From the NCBI GenBank assembly GCA_001023535.1, contig CP011020.1, positions 5,144,501 to 5,208,500 on the forward strand: DNA of 64,000 nt. The letters are read 5' to 3'. The number at the start of each line of letters is the position of its first letter. Positions within the stretch are counted from its first letter, which is position 1. Source of the DNA: Pseudomonas chlororaphis. GTDB lineage: Bacteria > Pseudomonadota > Gammaproteobacteria > Pseudomonadales > Pseudomonadaceae. The translations under genes were made by a program, and so were the position numbers. The notes beneath the pieces were generated by a model. It did no database searches and was not told where the DNA came from. It saw only the letters and a list, made by a program, of their open reading frames with translations. Shown here in pieces: positions 28,086 to 36,655 of this stretch.

Positions 28086-29297
28086 ATGAACCAGCCGACA
28101 CGTCGTGCGACGCTGACCATTGCCTTGTGTTTCATCGTTGCGCTGATCGAGGGGTTTGACTTGCAGTCGGCCGGCACCGCCGCCGCGGGCTTGCGGCAGA
28201 CGTTCACCCTCGACCCGAAAATGATGGGCTGGGTCTTCAGTGCCGGAATCATCGGCCTGCTGCCCGGGGCGTTCTTCGGTGGCTGGATCGCCGACCGCAT
28301 TGGCCGCAAGAAAATCCTCATCGCCGCCGTCCTGCTGTTCGGCGTGTTCTCCCTCAGCACGGCCTACGTCGAGCAGTTCTCCAGCCTGCTGCTGGTGCGT
28401 TTCATGACGGGCCTGGGCCTGGGTGCCGCCCTGCCCAACCTCATTGCCCTGTGCGCCGAAGCCGTGGGTGAGCAGCGTCGCGGCACGGCAATCAGCGTGA
28501 TGTACGCCGGGGTTCCGCTGGGCGGCGCGCTGGCGGCGGTGGTCGCCATGTTGTTTGGCGAGCACTGGCAGATGACGTTTTTCATCGGCGGGCTGGCACC
28601 GCTGCTGGTGGTGCCGTTGATGCTGCTGTGGCTTCCCGAGTCCAGCGCCTTTCGCCAGGCCCGGGAGGTCGGTGGCGACGCGCATGTTTCAACCGGCCAG
28701 GCACTGTTCGGCGAAAGTCGAGGCCGGACCACCCTGGCCCTCTGGCTGAGCTATTTCTTCACGCTGACGGTCATGTACATGCTGCTCAACTGGCTGCCGT
28801 CGCTGCTGCTGGAACAAGGCTTCAGCAAGCCCCAGGCGGGCCTGGTCCAGATGCTGTTCAACATCGGTGGCACCCTGGGTTCGTTGATTGGCGGCCTGTT
28901 GCTGGACCGCTGCAATGGTTTGAAGGTGGTGCTGTTCGTCTACGCCGGGCTTCTCAGCGCCCTGGCCGGGGTCGGGTTATCGGTGGGCATCGTGCCGATG
29001 GCCATCGCCGGGTTCGCCGCCGGGCTGTTTGTCATGGCCGCGCAATTGGTGCTCTACGCACTGGCGCCGCCCGCCTACCCCACGGCCGTGCGCGCCACGG
29101 GCGTCGGTGCAGCGGTTGCCATCGGGCGCCTGGGTTCGGTCGCGGGCCCCCTGGCCGCCGGGCAGATCCTGGCGGCCGGCGCGGGAACCACCGGCGTGCT
29201 GCTGGCGACATCACCCGGGCTGCTGATTGCCGCCGTGGCCGCGATCAGTGTGATGGCCCGTGCCGTGCCGGTGGGTCAGGCGCACGTGGCCCGTTGA
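28086..29297 (+). CDS. MFS transporter, aromatic acid:H+ symporter (AAHS/MhpT-like)
   Basis: 403 residues, 12 membrane helices. AAHS signatures: GFDLQSAGTA in helix 1 (the family's acidic residue) and the loop 2-3 motif GGWIADRIGRKK. Closest in style to MhpT/PcaK-type carriers. Located divergent from the porin and near ech-vdh-fcs, so it is the likely inner-membrane uptake system for hydroxycinnamates. AGAGGA lies 7 nt before the ATG. Its 3' end overlaps the convergent AraC gene by 22 bp. Confidence 0.88.
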   Translation: MNQPTRRATLTIALCFIVALIEGFDLQSAGTAAAGLRQTFTLDPKMMGWVFSAGIIGLLPGAFFGGWIADRIGRKKILIAAVLLFGVFSLSTAYVEQFSSLLLVRFMTGLGLGAALPNLIALCAEAVGEQRRGTAISVMYAGVPLGGALAAVVAMLFGEHWQMTFFIGGLAPLLVVPLMLLWLPESSAFRQAREVGGDAHVSTGQALFGESRGRTTLALWLSYFFTLTVMYMLLNWLPSLLLEQGFSKPQAGLVQMLFNIGGTLGSLIGGLLLDRCNGLKVVLFVYAGLLSALAGVGLSVGIVPMAIAGFAAGLFVMAAQLVLYALAPPAYPTAVRATGVGAAVAIGRLGSVAGPLAAGQILAAGAGTTGVLLATSPGLLIAAVAAISVMARAVPVGQAHVAR

Positions 29298-30187
29298 GCC
29301 AACAGCCGGCGATATTCGCTGGGTGTCTGGTTCATCTCGATGCGAAAGTGCCGGTTGAAATTGGACAGGTTGTTGTACCCCACCTCGAAACAGATCTCGG
29401 TCACCGGCAATTCGCTGTTCAGCAGCAAGCGGCAGGCACGCTGGACCCGCAGCTTGCGCATCAGGTCGACAAAACCATGCCCGGTGATGCGCTTGAAGAA
29501 GCGCGAGAAACCGGGCTCGCTCATGTTCAGCCGCCGGGCGATCTCTGACAGGCGCAGGTCACCGGTGAGTTCGGCGTGCAGGTATTCGAAAGCCTGATGG
29601 ATGCGCTCGCTGCTGCGGGCATCGAGGGTCGGCGCATAGCAAGGGCTTGCCAGGCTCAGCACGTCGGTGTCAGGGGCCTGGCCCAGGGCTTCGAGCAACT
29701 CGAGGAACAGCGCCAGGCGCTTGAGCCCCCGGGCCGGGCCGATGGCTTCGAGCAACTGCGCGGCACGCCGTGCGGTGTCGCCGCTGAAGGCCAGGCCGCG
29801 ACGGGCGCGCTCGAACAGCCCCTGCACCTGCGCCAGCTCGGGCAAGGTCGGACGCAAGGCCAGCCACGCCGCACCGTCGAACTGCAGGACCACATCGCGC
29901 CCCGCCAGGTATTCGTCGGGGGCCAGGTCCGCCATCCAGTCGTGGGGCAAGCCGGGACCGATCATCGCCACATGGCCGGGACCGAAAGGCCCGATGTAGT
30001 CGCCCGCCAACAACTTCCCGCTGCCCTGGCGAATCAGGTGGATTTCGAACTCGGGGTGGTGGTTCCAGCGCGCCAGGGGGTACGGGTAATCGTGCTCGTA
30101 CCAACGAAAACTGTGCTCGGGCTCGGGCAGGATGACCTCCAGCTCGGCCGGGCGCTGCTCGAACAGGGGGGCTCGGTGATCAGGCAT
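29276..30187 (-). CDS. AraC-family transcriptional regulator
   Basis: 303 residues. An N-terminal cupin ligand domain (HHPEFEIHLIRQGSGKLLAG, then GHVAMIGPGLPHDW) is followed by a linker and a C-terminal double HTH (LRLSEIARRLNMSEPGFSRF, then LPVTEICFEVGYNNLSNFNR). The cupin half resembles sugar-alcohol or sugar-sensing regulators such as MtlR. Divergent from a sorbitol-dehydrogenase-like SDR, which is the probable target. A large perfect inverted repeat lies between them (30267-30308). Confidence 0.88.
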   Translation of the reverse strand: MPDHRAPLFEQRPAELEVILPEPEHSFRWYEHDYPYPLARWNHHPEFEIHLIRQGSGKLLAGDYIGPFGPGHVAMIGPGLPHDWMADLAPDEYLAGRDVVLQFDGAAWLALRPTLPELAQVQGLFERARRGLAFSGDTARRAAQLLEAIGPARGLKRLALFLELLEALGQAPDTDVLSLASPCYAPTLDARSSERIHQAFEYLHAELTGDLRLSEIARRLNMSEPGFSRFFKRITGHGFVDLMRKLRVQRACRLLLNSELPVTEICFEVGYNNLSNFNRHFRIEMNQTPSEYRRLLAQRATCA

Positions 30188-30266
30188 GTCGCATCTCGTC
30201 TGGCCTCATGACGGCACCTTACGCCGGATGACCGGCGCCCTGCCAGCCGCGGCTTGACCGTTCACC

Positions 30267-30308
30267 GATACTTTTTTAACCCGCAGCGCCCTGCGTTAAA
30301 AAAGTATC
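30267..30308. promoter_or_regulatory. Perfect 14-bp inverted repeat in the araC/SDR divergent region
   Basis: GATACTTTTTTAAC (30267-30280) is perfectly repeated in inverse as GTTAAAAAAGTATC (30295-30308). The spacer has its own GCAG/CTGC arms, so the whole could form an 18-bp stem. It lies 110 bp before the SDR start and 80 bp before the regulator's start. There is no U-run after the stem, so it looks like an operator or leader hairpin and not a terminator. Confidence 0.6.
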
Positions 30309-30417
30309 ACCTGGCGATGCTGCTCGCGTTTGTCGGCCTTCGGGCTCGCTGCTGTAATCGGCCTGCCGCCGCCATGGCGACACCCCACCCTTTTGCCATC
30401 GAACACAGGACCATCCC

Positions 30418-31191
30418 ATGAAACGACTGAAAGGAAAAAGTGCCCTGGTCACCGGCGCCGCCCGAGGCATCGGCAAAGCGTTTGCCCAGGCCTACATCAA
30501 TGAAGGTGCCACCGTGGCAATTGCCGATATCGACCTGGATCGGGCCCGGGCCACCGCCGCCGAGCTGGGCGAAGACGCCTACGCGGTCAGGCTCGACGTG
30601 ACCGACCAGGCTTCGATCGACGCAGCCATTGCAGCGGTGGTGGCACGTGCGGGCAAGCTGGACATCCTGGTCAATAACGCGGCGCTGTTCGACCTGGCGC
30701 CCATCGTGCAGATCACACGGCAAAGCTATGAGCGGCTGTTCTCGATCAATGTCGCCGGCACGCTGTTCACGCTCCAGGCCGCGGCCCGGCAGATGATCGG
30801 CCAGGGCCACGGCGGCCGGATCATCAACATGGCAAGCCAGGCCGGGCGCCGTGGCGAAGCCCTCGTGGGTGTCTATTGCGCCACCAAGGCAGCGGTGATC
30901 AGCCTGACCCAGTCCGCCGGGCTGGATCTGATCAAGCACCGGATCAACGTCAACGCCATCGCGCCCGGAGTGGTGGAGGGCGAGCATTGGGACGGCGTGG
31001 ACGCACTGTTCGCCCGCCATGAAAACCTGCCCCTGGGGGAAAAGAAACGCCAGGTCGGCCAGCAGGTGCCTTACGGCCGCATGGGCACCGCGCAAGACCT
31101 GACAGGCATGGCGGTTTTTCTCGCCTCGGCGGACAGCGAATACGTGGTGGCCCAGACGTACAACGTCGACGGCGGCAACTGGATGAGCTGA
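30418..31191 (+). CDS. SDR oxidoreductase, sorbitol (L-iditol 2-) dehydrogenase-like
   Basis: 257 residues. Classical short-chain dehydrogenase: cofactor loop TGAARGIG, NNAA, catalytic Ser-Tyr-Lys with YCATKAAV, and the acidic Asp after strand 2 (ADIDLDRA) that favours NAD. The block LGEKKRQVGQQVPYGRMG and the C-terminus TYNVDGGNWMS resemble SmoS/PolS sorbitol dehydrogenase (sorbitol to fructose). No transporter or fructokinase lies nearby, so it is an orphan outside a full polyol operon. Probably controlled by the divergent AraC gene. Confidence 0.8.
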   Translation: MKRLKGKSALVTGAARGIGKAFAQAYINEGATVAIADIDLDRARATAAELGEDAYAVRLDVTDQASIDAAIAAVVARAGKLDILVNNAALFDLAPIVQITRQSYERLFSINVAGTLFTLQAAARQMIGQGHGGRIINMASQAGRRGEALVGVYCATKAAVISLTQSAGLDLIKHRINVNAIAPGVVEGEHWDGVDALFARHENLPLGEKKRQVGQQVPYGRMGTAQDLTGMAVFLASADSEYVVAQTYNVDGGNWMS

Positions 31192-31383
31192 AGTTCGACG
31201 GATTTGCACCTTCAAACGCCGGTGATGGACTTATTTGCCTGAAAATTGATCCCAGTACTTGAGGATTGTCCCGAACGGTGCCCAGCGGTGCCGCTCAGGG
31301 AATTTCAAGAGAGCGTGAATACCGTTGCCCCAGCGGGGCAAAAATTGCGCATCATAGGCGCCGTCCGCTCAAGGGAGATTTAC

Positions 31384-32235
31384 ATGCGTGCCATTTCATC
31401 CGTCATGCGTCTTGTCGTGCTGTCGCTGGGGCTGGTGTTCGCCGCCAGCGCCGCAGCCACCGAAGAGACGCAACTGGTCGAGTCCATCAACCTTTACCGC
31501 AGCCAATCCCAAAGCTGCTCCGGGCAGGCTTCGCTGGAGTTGCCACCGCTGGCGATGGATTCCCGGCTGATCCTGTCGGCCAATGGCATCGGCGATCTGC
31601 AGCAGGCGCTCGCGCGCACGGCCTACCCGATGGTCAACGTCCAGGCCATCAGCCTGTCCGGACCGCGGGATGCGCAAAGTGCGATGAAGGCCATCCAGGA
31701 AAGCTTCTGCCAGGTGGTCCTCGACCCGCAGTTCGTCGACATCGGCGTCAGTCGCATGGACCGTGAATGGCGCATCGTGGTGGCGCGCCCGCTGCTGTCG
31801 GCTCGCCTCGGCGACTGGCAGGCCGAAGGCCAGAAACTGCTCAAGCTGATCAACAGCGCTCGGGCCCAACCGCGCCGCTGCGGCACCGAGACCTTTGCCG
31901 CCACCACCCCGCTGACCTGGAACGCGACCCTGGCCCTGGCCGCCGTGACCCACACCCGTGCCATGGCCAACAACAACTTCTTCGACCACAAGGACCGTGA
32001 CAACCGCATGCCCGGCGACCGTGCCGAACTTGCCGGTTACCTGGGCCAGTTGATCGGCGAGAACATTGCCGCCGGGCAAGACACCGCCCTCAAGGTGGTG
32101 GACGGTTGGCTGGCCAGCCCAGGGCACTGCGCCAACCTGATGAACCCGCAGTTCCACGAGCTGGGCGCCGGTTACGCCACCGACCCGAAAAGCGATGCGG
32201 GGATCTATTGGACGGCGATGTTCGGCACCCAGTAG
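31384..32235 (+). CDS. Secreted CAP-domain protein with degenerate tandem duplication
   Basis: 283 residues from ATG 31384 (GGGAG 7 nt upstream), signal peptide about 1-25. The C-terminal half is a bacterial CAP/SCP domain: LINSARAQPRRCGTETF, HTRAMANNNFFDH (putative Zn His), GENIAAG, GWLASPGHCANLMNPQFHELG. The N-terminal half repeats the same order in degenerate form: SINLYRSQSQSCSGQ, LPPLAMDSRLILSA, IQESFCQVVLDPQFVDIGV. It lacks the HTRAM and GENIA motifs. So this looks like a two-copy CAP protein in which only the second copy keeps the ligand site. The function of bacterial CAP proteins is poorly known. Confidence 0.85.
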   Translation: MRAISSVMRLVVLSLGLVFAASAAATEETQLVESINLYRSQSQSCSGQASLELPPLAMDSRLILSANGIGDLQQALARTAYPMVNVQAISLSGPRDAQSAMKAIQESFCQVVLDPQFVDIGVSRMDREWRIVVARPLLSARLGDWQAEGQKLLKLINSARAQPRRCGTETFAATTPLTWNATLALAAVTHTRAMANNNFFDHKDRDNRMPGDRAELAGYLGQLIGENIAAGQDTALKVVDGWLASPGHCANLMNPQFHELGAGYATDPKSDAGIYWTAMFGTQ

Positions 32236-32248
32236 ATGAAAAAAATGA

Positions 32249-32276
32249 GTGGCGAGCGGACTCATCCCCTCGCCAC
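32249..32276. repeat. GTGGCGAG/CTCGCCAC hairpin after the CAP gene
   Basis: An 8-bp perfect inverted repeat of the GTGGCGAGGGGAT class, 13 bp after the stop codon and preceded by AAAAAA. Probably a 3'-end element of the CAP transcript. Confidence 0.55.
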
Positions 32277-32475
32277 AAATTTGCCAACTTTCTTAAGTGA
32301 ACAGCGTTACGCCAGACTGTCTGCCTCTAAAACTCCAGAGCAATAGTCCAATCGCTATAAAGTCCAAAAACATTATTCCGATCAGACATCAACAACTGTA
32401 ATCCTTGACAGTAGAAACAATCCTCCGGGCACACCATGATCACCCTGGTCACAAACTGCTCTTGAGGAAAATAAA

Positions 32476-32691
32476 ATGAGCACTGAATATCGATACTCAG
32501 CGTATGCGGATCGCGGTACCCATAACACTCAATACGGAACGATTACCGCAGACTCACCGGAGGCGGCTGTCCAGGCTGTAAAGGATAAATACAGCAGTTC
32601 CCACGTGGTCACCGTTTCCTTGTCGGTAAAAAAGACGTCGGAGGATCCAACACAGCCGACACAATATATCGAGATAGTGACCAAAGCATGA
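32476..32691 (+). CDS. Small hypothetical protein (71 aa)
   Basis: 71 residues, preceded by GAGGAAAATAAA. Soluble: strands EYRYSAYADRG and YGTITADSPEAA, a helix AAVQAVKDKYS, then HVVTVSLSVKK. This is a compact beta-alpha-beta pattern. The region has lower GC than its neighbours. No family recognised. It stands alone, about 240 bp after the CAP gene. Confidence 0.55.
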   Translation: MSTEYRYSAYADRGTHNTQYGTITADSPEAAVQAVKDKYSSSHVVTVSLSVKKTSEDPTQPTQYIEIVTKA

Positions 32692-32817
32692 AGGACAGCC
32701 CTCTGCATAATTACAGCGCGACTTTCAACAGGGTCGCTTGATCTGGAAAGATATAATCAGCACCACCCAGGAAAACCAGGAACAGCACTTGAACTGGATA
32801 CTGAACAGCGCATAAAA

Positions 32818-32849
32818 AAAATCCGGACCCCTCTCGGACTCCGGATTTT
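32818..32849 (-). terminator. Rho-independent terminator of mqo
   Basis: AAAATCCGGA (32818-32827) pairs with TCCGGATTTT (32840-32849). Read on the minus strand the stem is followed by a run of T residues, so it terminates mqo; it could also serve the plus strand. Confidence 0.85.
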
Positions 32850-32936
32850 CCCTGACGAGTTAAGGTCAACAATCCCTAACTCAACCGCATAACACTCAAC
32901 AAGCCGCGTTTTGCATTACACCAGACAACGTCAGGC

Positions 32937-34604
32937 TTACAGCGCCATGTCAGCCGCTGGATTGGCTTCGCGGGCAGCCGCTGGCTGGGCCGGGGCCGGG
33001 GTGCCTGGCTTGGTGATCACCGGCGGCGTGTCCAGTTGCAGGACTTCGCTGGTGTAGGCCCATTCCTGGGCAACGCGCTCAGGGCTGTCGTTGAGCTTGG
33101 TGCCATAGCTTGGCACGATCTGGTGCAGTTTTTCCTGCCAGGCCGGGCTGGCGACCTTGTCCTTGAAGACCTTCTCCAGCACGGTCAGCATGATCGGCGC
33201 AGCCGTCGAAGCACCTGGCGAAGCACCCAGCAGGCCGGCGATGCTGCCGTCCTGGGACGCGACCACTTCGGTGCCCAGTTTCAGCACGCCGCCCTTCTCT
33301 TCGTCACGCTTGATGATCTGCACGCGCTGGCCGGCCTGCCACAGGCGCCAGTCTTCCTGTTTGGCCTCTGGGAAGTATTCCTTCAGCGCATTGAAACGAT
33401 CTTCGTCCGACAGCATCAGTTGACCGGCCAGGTACTCGACCAGTGGGTACTGTTCGATACCGACCTTGGTCATCGGCCACACGTTGTGGGTGGTGGTGCT
33501 GGTCAGCAGGTCAAAGTACGAACCGTTCTTCAGGAACTTGGTCGAGAAGGTGGCGAACGGGCCAAACAGGATCACACGCTTGCCATCCAGCACGCGGGTG
33601 TCCAGGTGCGGTACCGACATCGGTGGCGCGCCGACCGAAGCCTTGCCATAGGCTTTGGCCAGGTGCAGTTGGGCAACGGTCGGGTTTTCGGTGACCAGGA
33701 ACGAACCGCCCACCGGGAAACCGGCGTACTCGCGCGCTTCCGGAATGTCGGACTTCTGCAGCAGGTGCAGGGCACCACCGCCAGCGCCGATGAACACGAA
33801 CTTGGCGTCGGTCTCGGTCTCGGTACCGTCCTTCAGGTTCTTGTACGAAACGCGCCAGGTGCCGTCTTCGTTGCGGGTGATGTCTTCCACTTCGCTGGAC
33901 AGTTTCAGCGAGAAGTTCGGTTTGCTCTGCAGGTAGGCAGCGAACTGGCGAGTGATTTCGCCGAAGTTCACGTCAGTGCCCAGGGGACTCCAGGTCGCCG
34001 CGACTTTCTGGCTCGGGTCACGCCCTTGCATCATCAGCGGCACCCACTTGCCGATCTGCGCTGGGTCTTCGGAATACTGCATGCCGGCGAACAACGGGCT
34101 GGCCTGGAGGGCTTCGTAGCGCTTCTTCAGGAACGCGATGTTGTCGTCGCCCCACAGGAAGCTCATGTGCGGCGTGGAGTTGATGAACGAACGTGGGTTC
34201 TTCAGCACGCCGTTCTTGACCTGCCAGGACCAGAACTGACGGGAGATCTGGAAGGCTTCGTTGATTTCGATAGCCTTGGAGATATCGACCTTGCCGTTCT
34301 TGTCTTCCGGCGTGTAGTTCAGTTCGGCCAGTGCCGAGTGACCGGTACCGGCGTTGTTCCAACCGTTGGAACTTTCTTCGGCAACACCGTCCAGGCGCTC
34401 GACCATTTCCATGGTCCAGCCCGGCTCCAGCTCATTGAGCCAGACGCCGAGTGTCGAGCTCATGATGCCCCCACCAATGAGCAGGACGTCCACTTTTTTT
34501 GCCTCGGCGGCGTGCGTGGTCGCAAGACCCATCGCCATCGCCAGGCCCAGTAGCGCCGTGTGTGTTTTCTTCAACATGTGTGTATCCCTAGGATGGAACG
34601 CCAT
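32937..34604 (-). CDS. mqo: Malate:quinone oxidoreductase
   Basis: 555 residues from ATG 34604, which has a strong AGGAGG 5 nt upstream; an internal ATG nine codons on (34577) would give a more usual signal peptide start ([11 protein letters not shown]). FAD-binding motif [20 protein letters not shown] and the typical MQO blocks [31 protein letters not shown] and [14 protein letters not shown]. It oxidises malate to oxaloacetate and passes electrons to quinone as a peripheral membrane TCA-cycle enzyme. The N-terminal export-like sequence and Pro/Ala-rich C-terminal tail are seen in one of the Pseudomonas paralogues. Monocistronic with a clear terminator. Confidence 0.94.
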   Translation of the reverse strand: MAFHPRDTHMLKKTHTALLGLAMAMGLATTHAAEAKKVDVLLIGGGIMSSTLGVWLNELEPGWTMEMVERLDGVAEESSNGWNNAGTGHSALAELNYTPEDKNGKVDISKAIEINEAFQISRQFWSWQVKNGVLKNPRSFINSTPHMSFLWGDDNIAFLKKRYEALQASPLFAGMQYSEDPAQIGKWVPLMMQGRDPSQKVAATWSPLGTDVNFGEITRQFAAYLQSKPNFSLKLSSEVEDITRNEDGTWRVSYKNLKDGTETETDAKFVFIGAGGGALHLLQKSDIPEAREYAGFPVGGSFLVTENPTVAQLHLAKAYGKASVGAPPMSVPHLDTRVLDGKRVILFGPFATFSTKFLKNGSYFDLLTSTTTHNVWPMTKVGIEQYPLVEYLAGQLMLSDEDRFNALKEYFPEAKQEDWRLWQAGQRVQIIKRDEEKGGVLKLGTEVVASQDGSIAGLLGASPGASTAAPIMLTVLEKVFKDKVASPAWQEKLHQIVPSYGTKLNDSPERVAQEWAYTSEVLQLDTPPVITKPGTPAPAQPAAAREANPAADMAL

Positions 34605-34928
34605 TCCGCCCTCCTGCCCTGATCAAGGATAGATCACGCCCGTAGCCGGCAGCGCCAGCGTGACAGGTTCGATAGGACTGGAGGATGGACCTACAGGACC
34701 GAGCAAATAGGTCGGCCTCAGATTTATGTCTCTCCGGCGCTGACTTCTTGTAGGTCTTGGCTTCAGCTGAGTGAGGGACACTGCAAAACGGTTGTGTTCG
34801 GGTCTGGTTTGACCGTGCCCGATTGTCGCAGCGGGGGGAGTTTACATAATGAAATAACCAGACCGAAGCATCTTTTTACATTACGGACGAAAAACGCCGG
34901 CCAGATGACGGCGTTTTATTGGCTCTGA
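34605..34928. other. mqo upstream region
   Basis: 324 bp without a gene. It holds a perfect 8-bp inverted repeat GACCTACA (34688-34695)/TGTAGGTC (34749-34756) of unknown role and presumably the mqo promoter. The terminator of the next gene lies at its right end. Confidence 0.4.
34891..34917 (-). terminator. Rho-independent terminator of the DUF1624 gene
   Basis: AAAACGCCG (34891-34899) pairs with CGGCGTTTT (34909-34917). On the minus strand a T-tract follows. Confidence 0.8.
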
Positions 34929-36134
34929 TCAGAAATACTTGAGCAGCGCGATGTCCCGTCGCCGTTGCTTCAGCTCGGCGAACCAGCGGGTCGGGAAGAA
35001 CAGCGCCACCCCCAGCAGCACGCTGCACACCCACACCAGGGGCAAATGGTCGAAACCGAAATACGCCCCCTGGTTGGTGCCCCAGAGGGCAACCGCCAGC
35101 AGGTAAAGGGCCTTGAGCACGTAGAGATGCAACAGATAGAAAAACATCGGCGCGCCGCCGTAGACCGCCAGCAAGGCGATGGTGCCCCGCGCCTGAGCCT
35201 TCTCGAACAATGCCAACAGGATCAGGCCAACCCCCAGTGTCGGTAGCAGGAACATCAACGATGGCGGGTACTTCGTCGCACTCAGGAAACTCATGGCGGT
35301 GCGCAGCGCATCGCCGGTCTGCACCCAGGGCTTGTCGCCATAGACGTTCAGGTAGCGGATGACGACGAATACCACCAGCAAGCCGATGCCCACCTGCAAC
35401 AGCCGCCGCACTCGCACGGCGGGGTCCACCTGCCGGGCAAACCACGGTCCGATGGCCCAGCCCAGCAGGATCACGCCGATCCAGGGCAGCACCGGGTAAG
35501 TGGTGCGGGCGCGGGTGAATTCGGTGAGATCGATGAATGCCCGCTGGTGCAGGATCGACCAGGGCACGAAGAATGGCGAGTCAGGCCCCAGCACGATGCC
35601 GTCCAGCAGGTTGTGGCCGGCGACAATGGCGACGCCGATGACGATCAGCCAACTGCGCTTGAGGTGCAACAGCACGGCCAGGGCGATCATGCAAATGCCG
35701 ATGCACCAGATCACCTGCAGCCACAAAGTCTTGGGGGGAAACTCGGCGGTCCAGGCGAAACACACGAACGTGAGTTCCAGCACGACCAGGAACAACCCGC
35801 GCTTGAGCAGGAACACCGAGGTTTCGCCGGCGGTGTGCTTCTGGCTGTAGAGCCAGGCCGACAAACCGGTGAGGAAGATGAACACCGGGGCACAGAGCGT
35901 GCTGAGCAGCCGGGTGAAGAACAGGTCCGGGGTGACACTCAACGCATCGATCGGGTCGCTGACCTGCCGGTGCAGCAGGAATGTTTCGCGAACATGGTCG
36001 ACCAGCATCAGCAACATCACGAACCCTCGCAGGGCATCGATGGCCAGCATGCGCACATGGGTTTTGGCGAGGCTCGTGGCGAGGGCGGGCGCGGCGACGC
36101 CGGACAGGCTCGTCACAGGGGAAGAGAGGCTCAT
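34929..36134 (-). CDS. DUF1624 / heparan-alpha-glucosaminide N-acetyltransferase-like membrane protein
   Basis: 401 residues from ATG 36134, which has AGAGAGG 4 nt upstream; an upstream TTG is weaker. About ten membrane helices. The start MLAIDALRGFVMLLMLVDHVRE has the family's R-G and D-H pair; in the human HGSNAT family the His accepts an acetyl group. Also LSTLCAPVFIFLTGLSAWLY. The likely role is transmembrane acyl transfer to a sugar or other periplasmic acceptor, but the acceptor is unknown. Monocistronic, divergent from the IS element's neighbourhood. Confidence 0.8.
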   Translation of the reverse strand: MSLSSPVTSLSGVAAPALATSLAKTHVRMLAIDALRGFVMLLMLVDHVRETFLLHRQVSDPIDALSVTPDLFFTRLLSTLCAPVFIFLTGLSAWLYSQKHTAGETSVFLLKRGLFLVVLELTFVCFAWTAEFPPKTLWLQVIWCIGICMIALAVLLHLKRSWLIVIGVAIVAGHNLLDGIVLGPDSPFFVPWSILHQRAFIDLTEFTRARTTYPVLPWIGVILLGWAIGPWFARQVDPAVRVRRLLQVGIGLLVVFVVIRYLNVYGDKPWVQTGDALRTAMSFLSATKYPPSLMFLLPTLGVGLILLALFEKAQARGTIALLAVYGGAPMFFYLLHLYVLKALYLLAVALWGTNQGAYFGFDHLPLVWVCSVLLGVALFFPTRWFAELKQRRRDIALLKYF

Positions 36135-36363
36135 GGCAATACTCGTCGGGGATCCGTACAAGACAGAGAATGAGAATCCCTGTCAAAAGAAATCGGATAA
36201 CATAACACAAAACATCGCGACGAATAGACCCTTCACGGTGGGCACGGGCCTGGTTGCGAAAACGACGGTTCACTCAGGCTTGTGCCGGCTGATCCTCGGC
36301 TTTAGCGAGCCGCTCCCACCGATTCTTCGGCGGGTCCGGATGGCGTGTCCGACGCCTATTCAT

Positions 36364-36447
36364 TGTGGGAGCGGGCTTGCCCGCGAAGACGGCTGCACAT
36401 CCGACATCTTGGTTGACTGACCCTCCGCTTTCGCGGGCAAGCCCGCT
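36364..36447. repeat. REP pair interrupted by the IS110 element
   Basis: TTGTGGGAGCGGGCTTGCCC then, 45 bp on, TTCGCGGGCAAGCCCGCT, where the usual continuation CCCACAG is missing. That missing end is found at 37598-37605, after the transposase gene. Rejoining restores a standard REP. Confidence 0.85.
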
Positions 36448-36486
36448 TGTGTCTGAGTAAGGGAATAAACTCTGGGGTGAGAGGGG

Positions 36487-36622
36487 TAGATGGCAAGCTG
36501 TGAGTCCGCGGTGCTTGAAGCACGAGTGGGAGCAAAGCTGCCATCTACCTTTCTACTCTGGCCCATAAGCCCGAACAGTTGGACGAGCGGCACTCGAATC
36601 ACAAGCGTGGGCAAAGCCAGAG
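36487..36622 (+). ncRNA. Predicted IS110 bridge RNA
   Basis: Two large stem-loops in the left end. Target loop: stem TAGATGGCA (36487-36495)/TGCCATCTA (36539-36547), apical hairpin GTGCTT/AAGCAC. The left guide AGTCCGC (36503-36509) matches AGCCCGC of the REP with one G-U pair. The right guide GTGGGAGC (36526-36533) is the complement of GCTCCCAC. Donor loop: stem CTCTGGC (36556-36562)/GCCAGAG (36616-36622), inner CGAG/CTCG. The left guide ACAGTTG (36575-36581) equals the right end (37591-37597). The right guide CACAAGC (36600-36606) is the complement of GCTTGTG across core and left end. RNA ends were not determined. Confidence 0.85.
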
Positions 36623-36655
36623 CACTCTCATTTCTGAGTGTAAGAGGGTTTTGCC

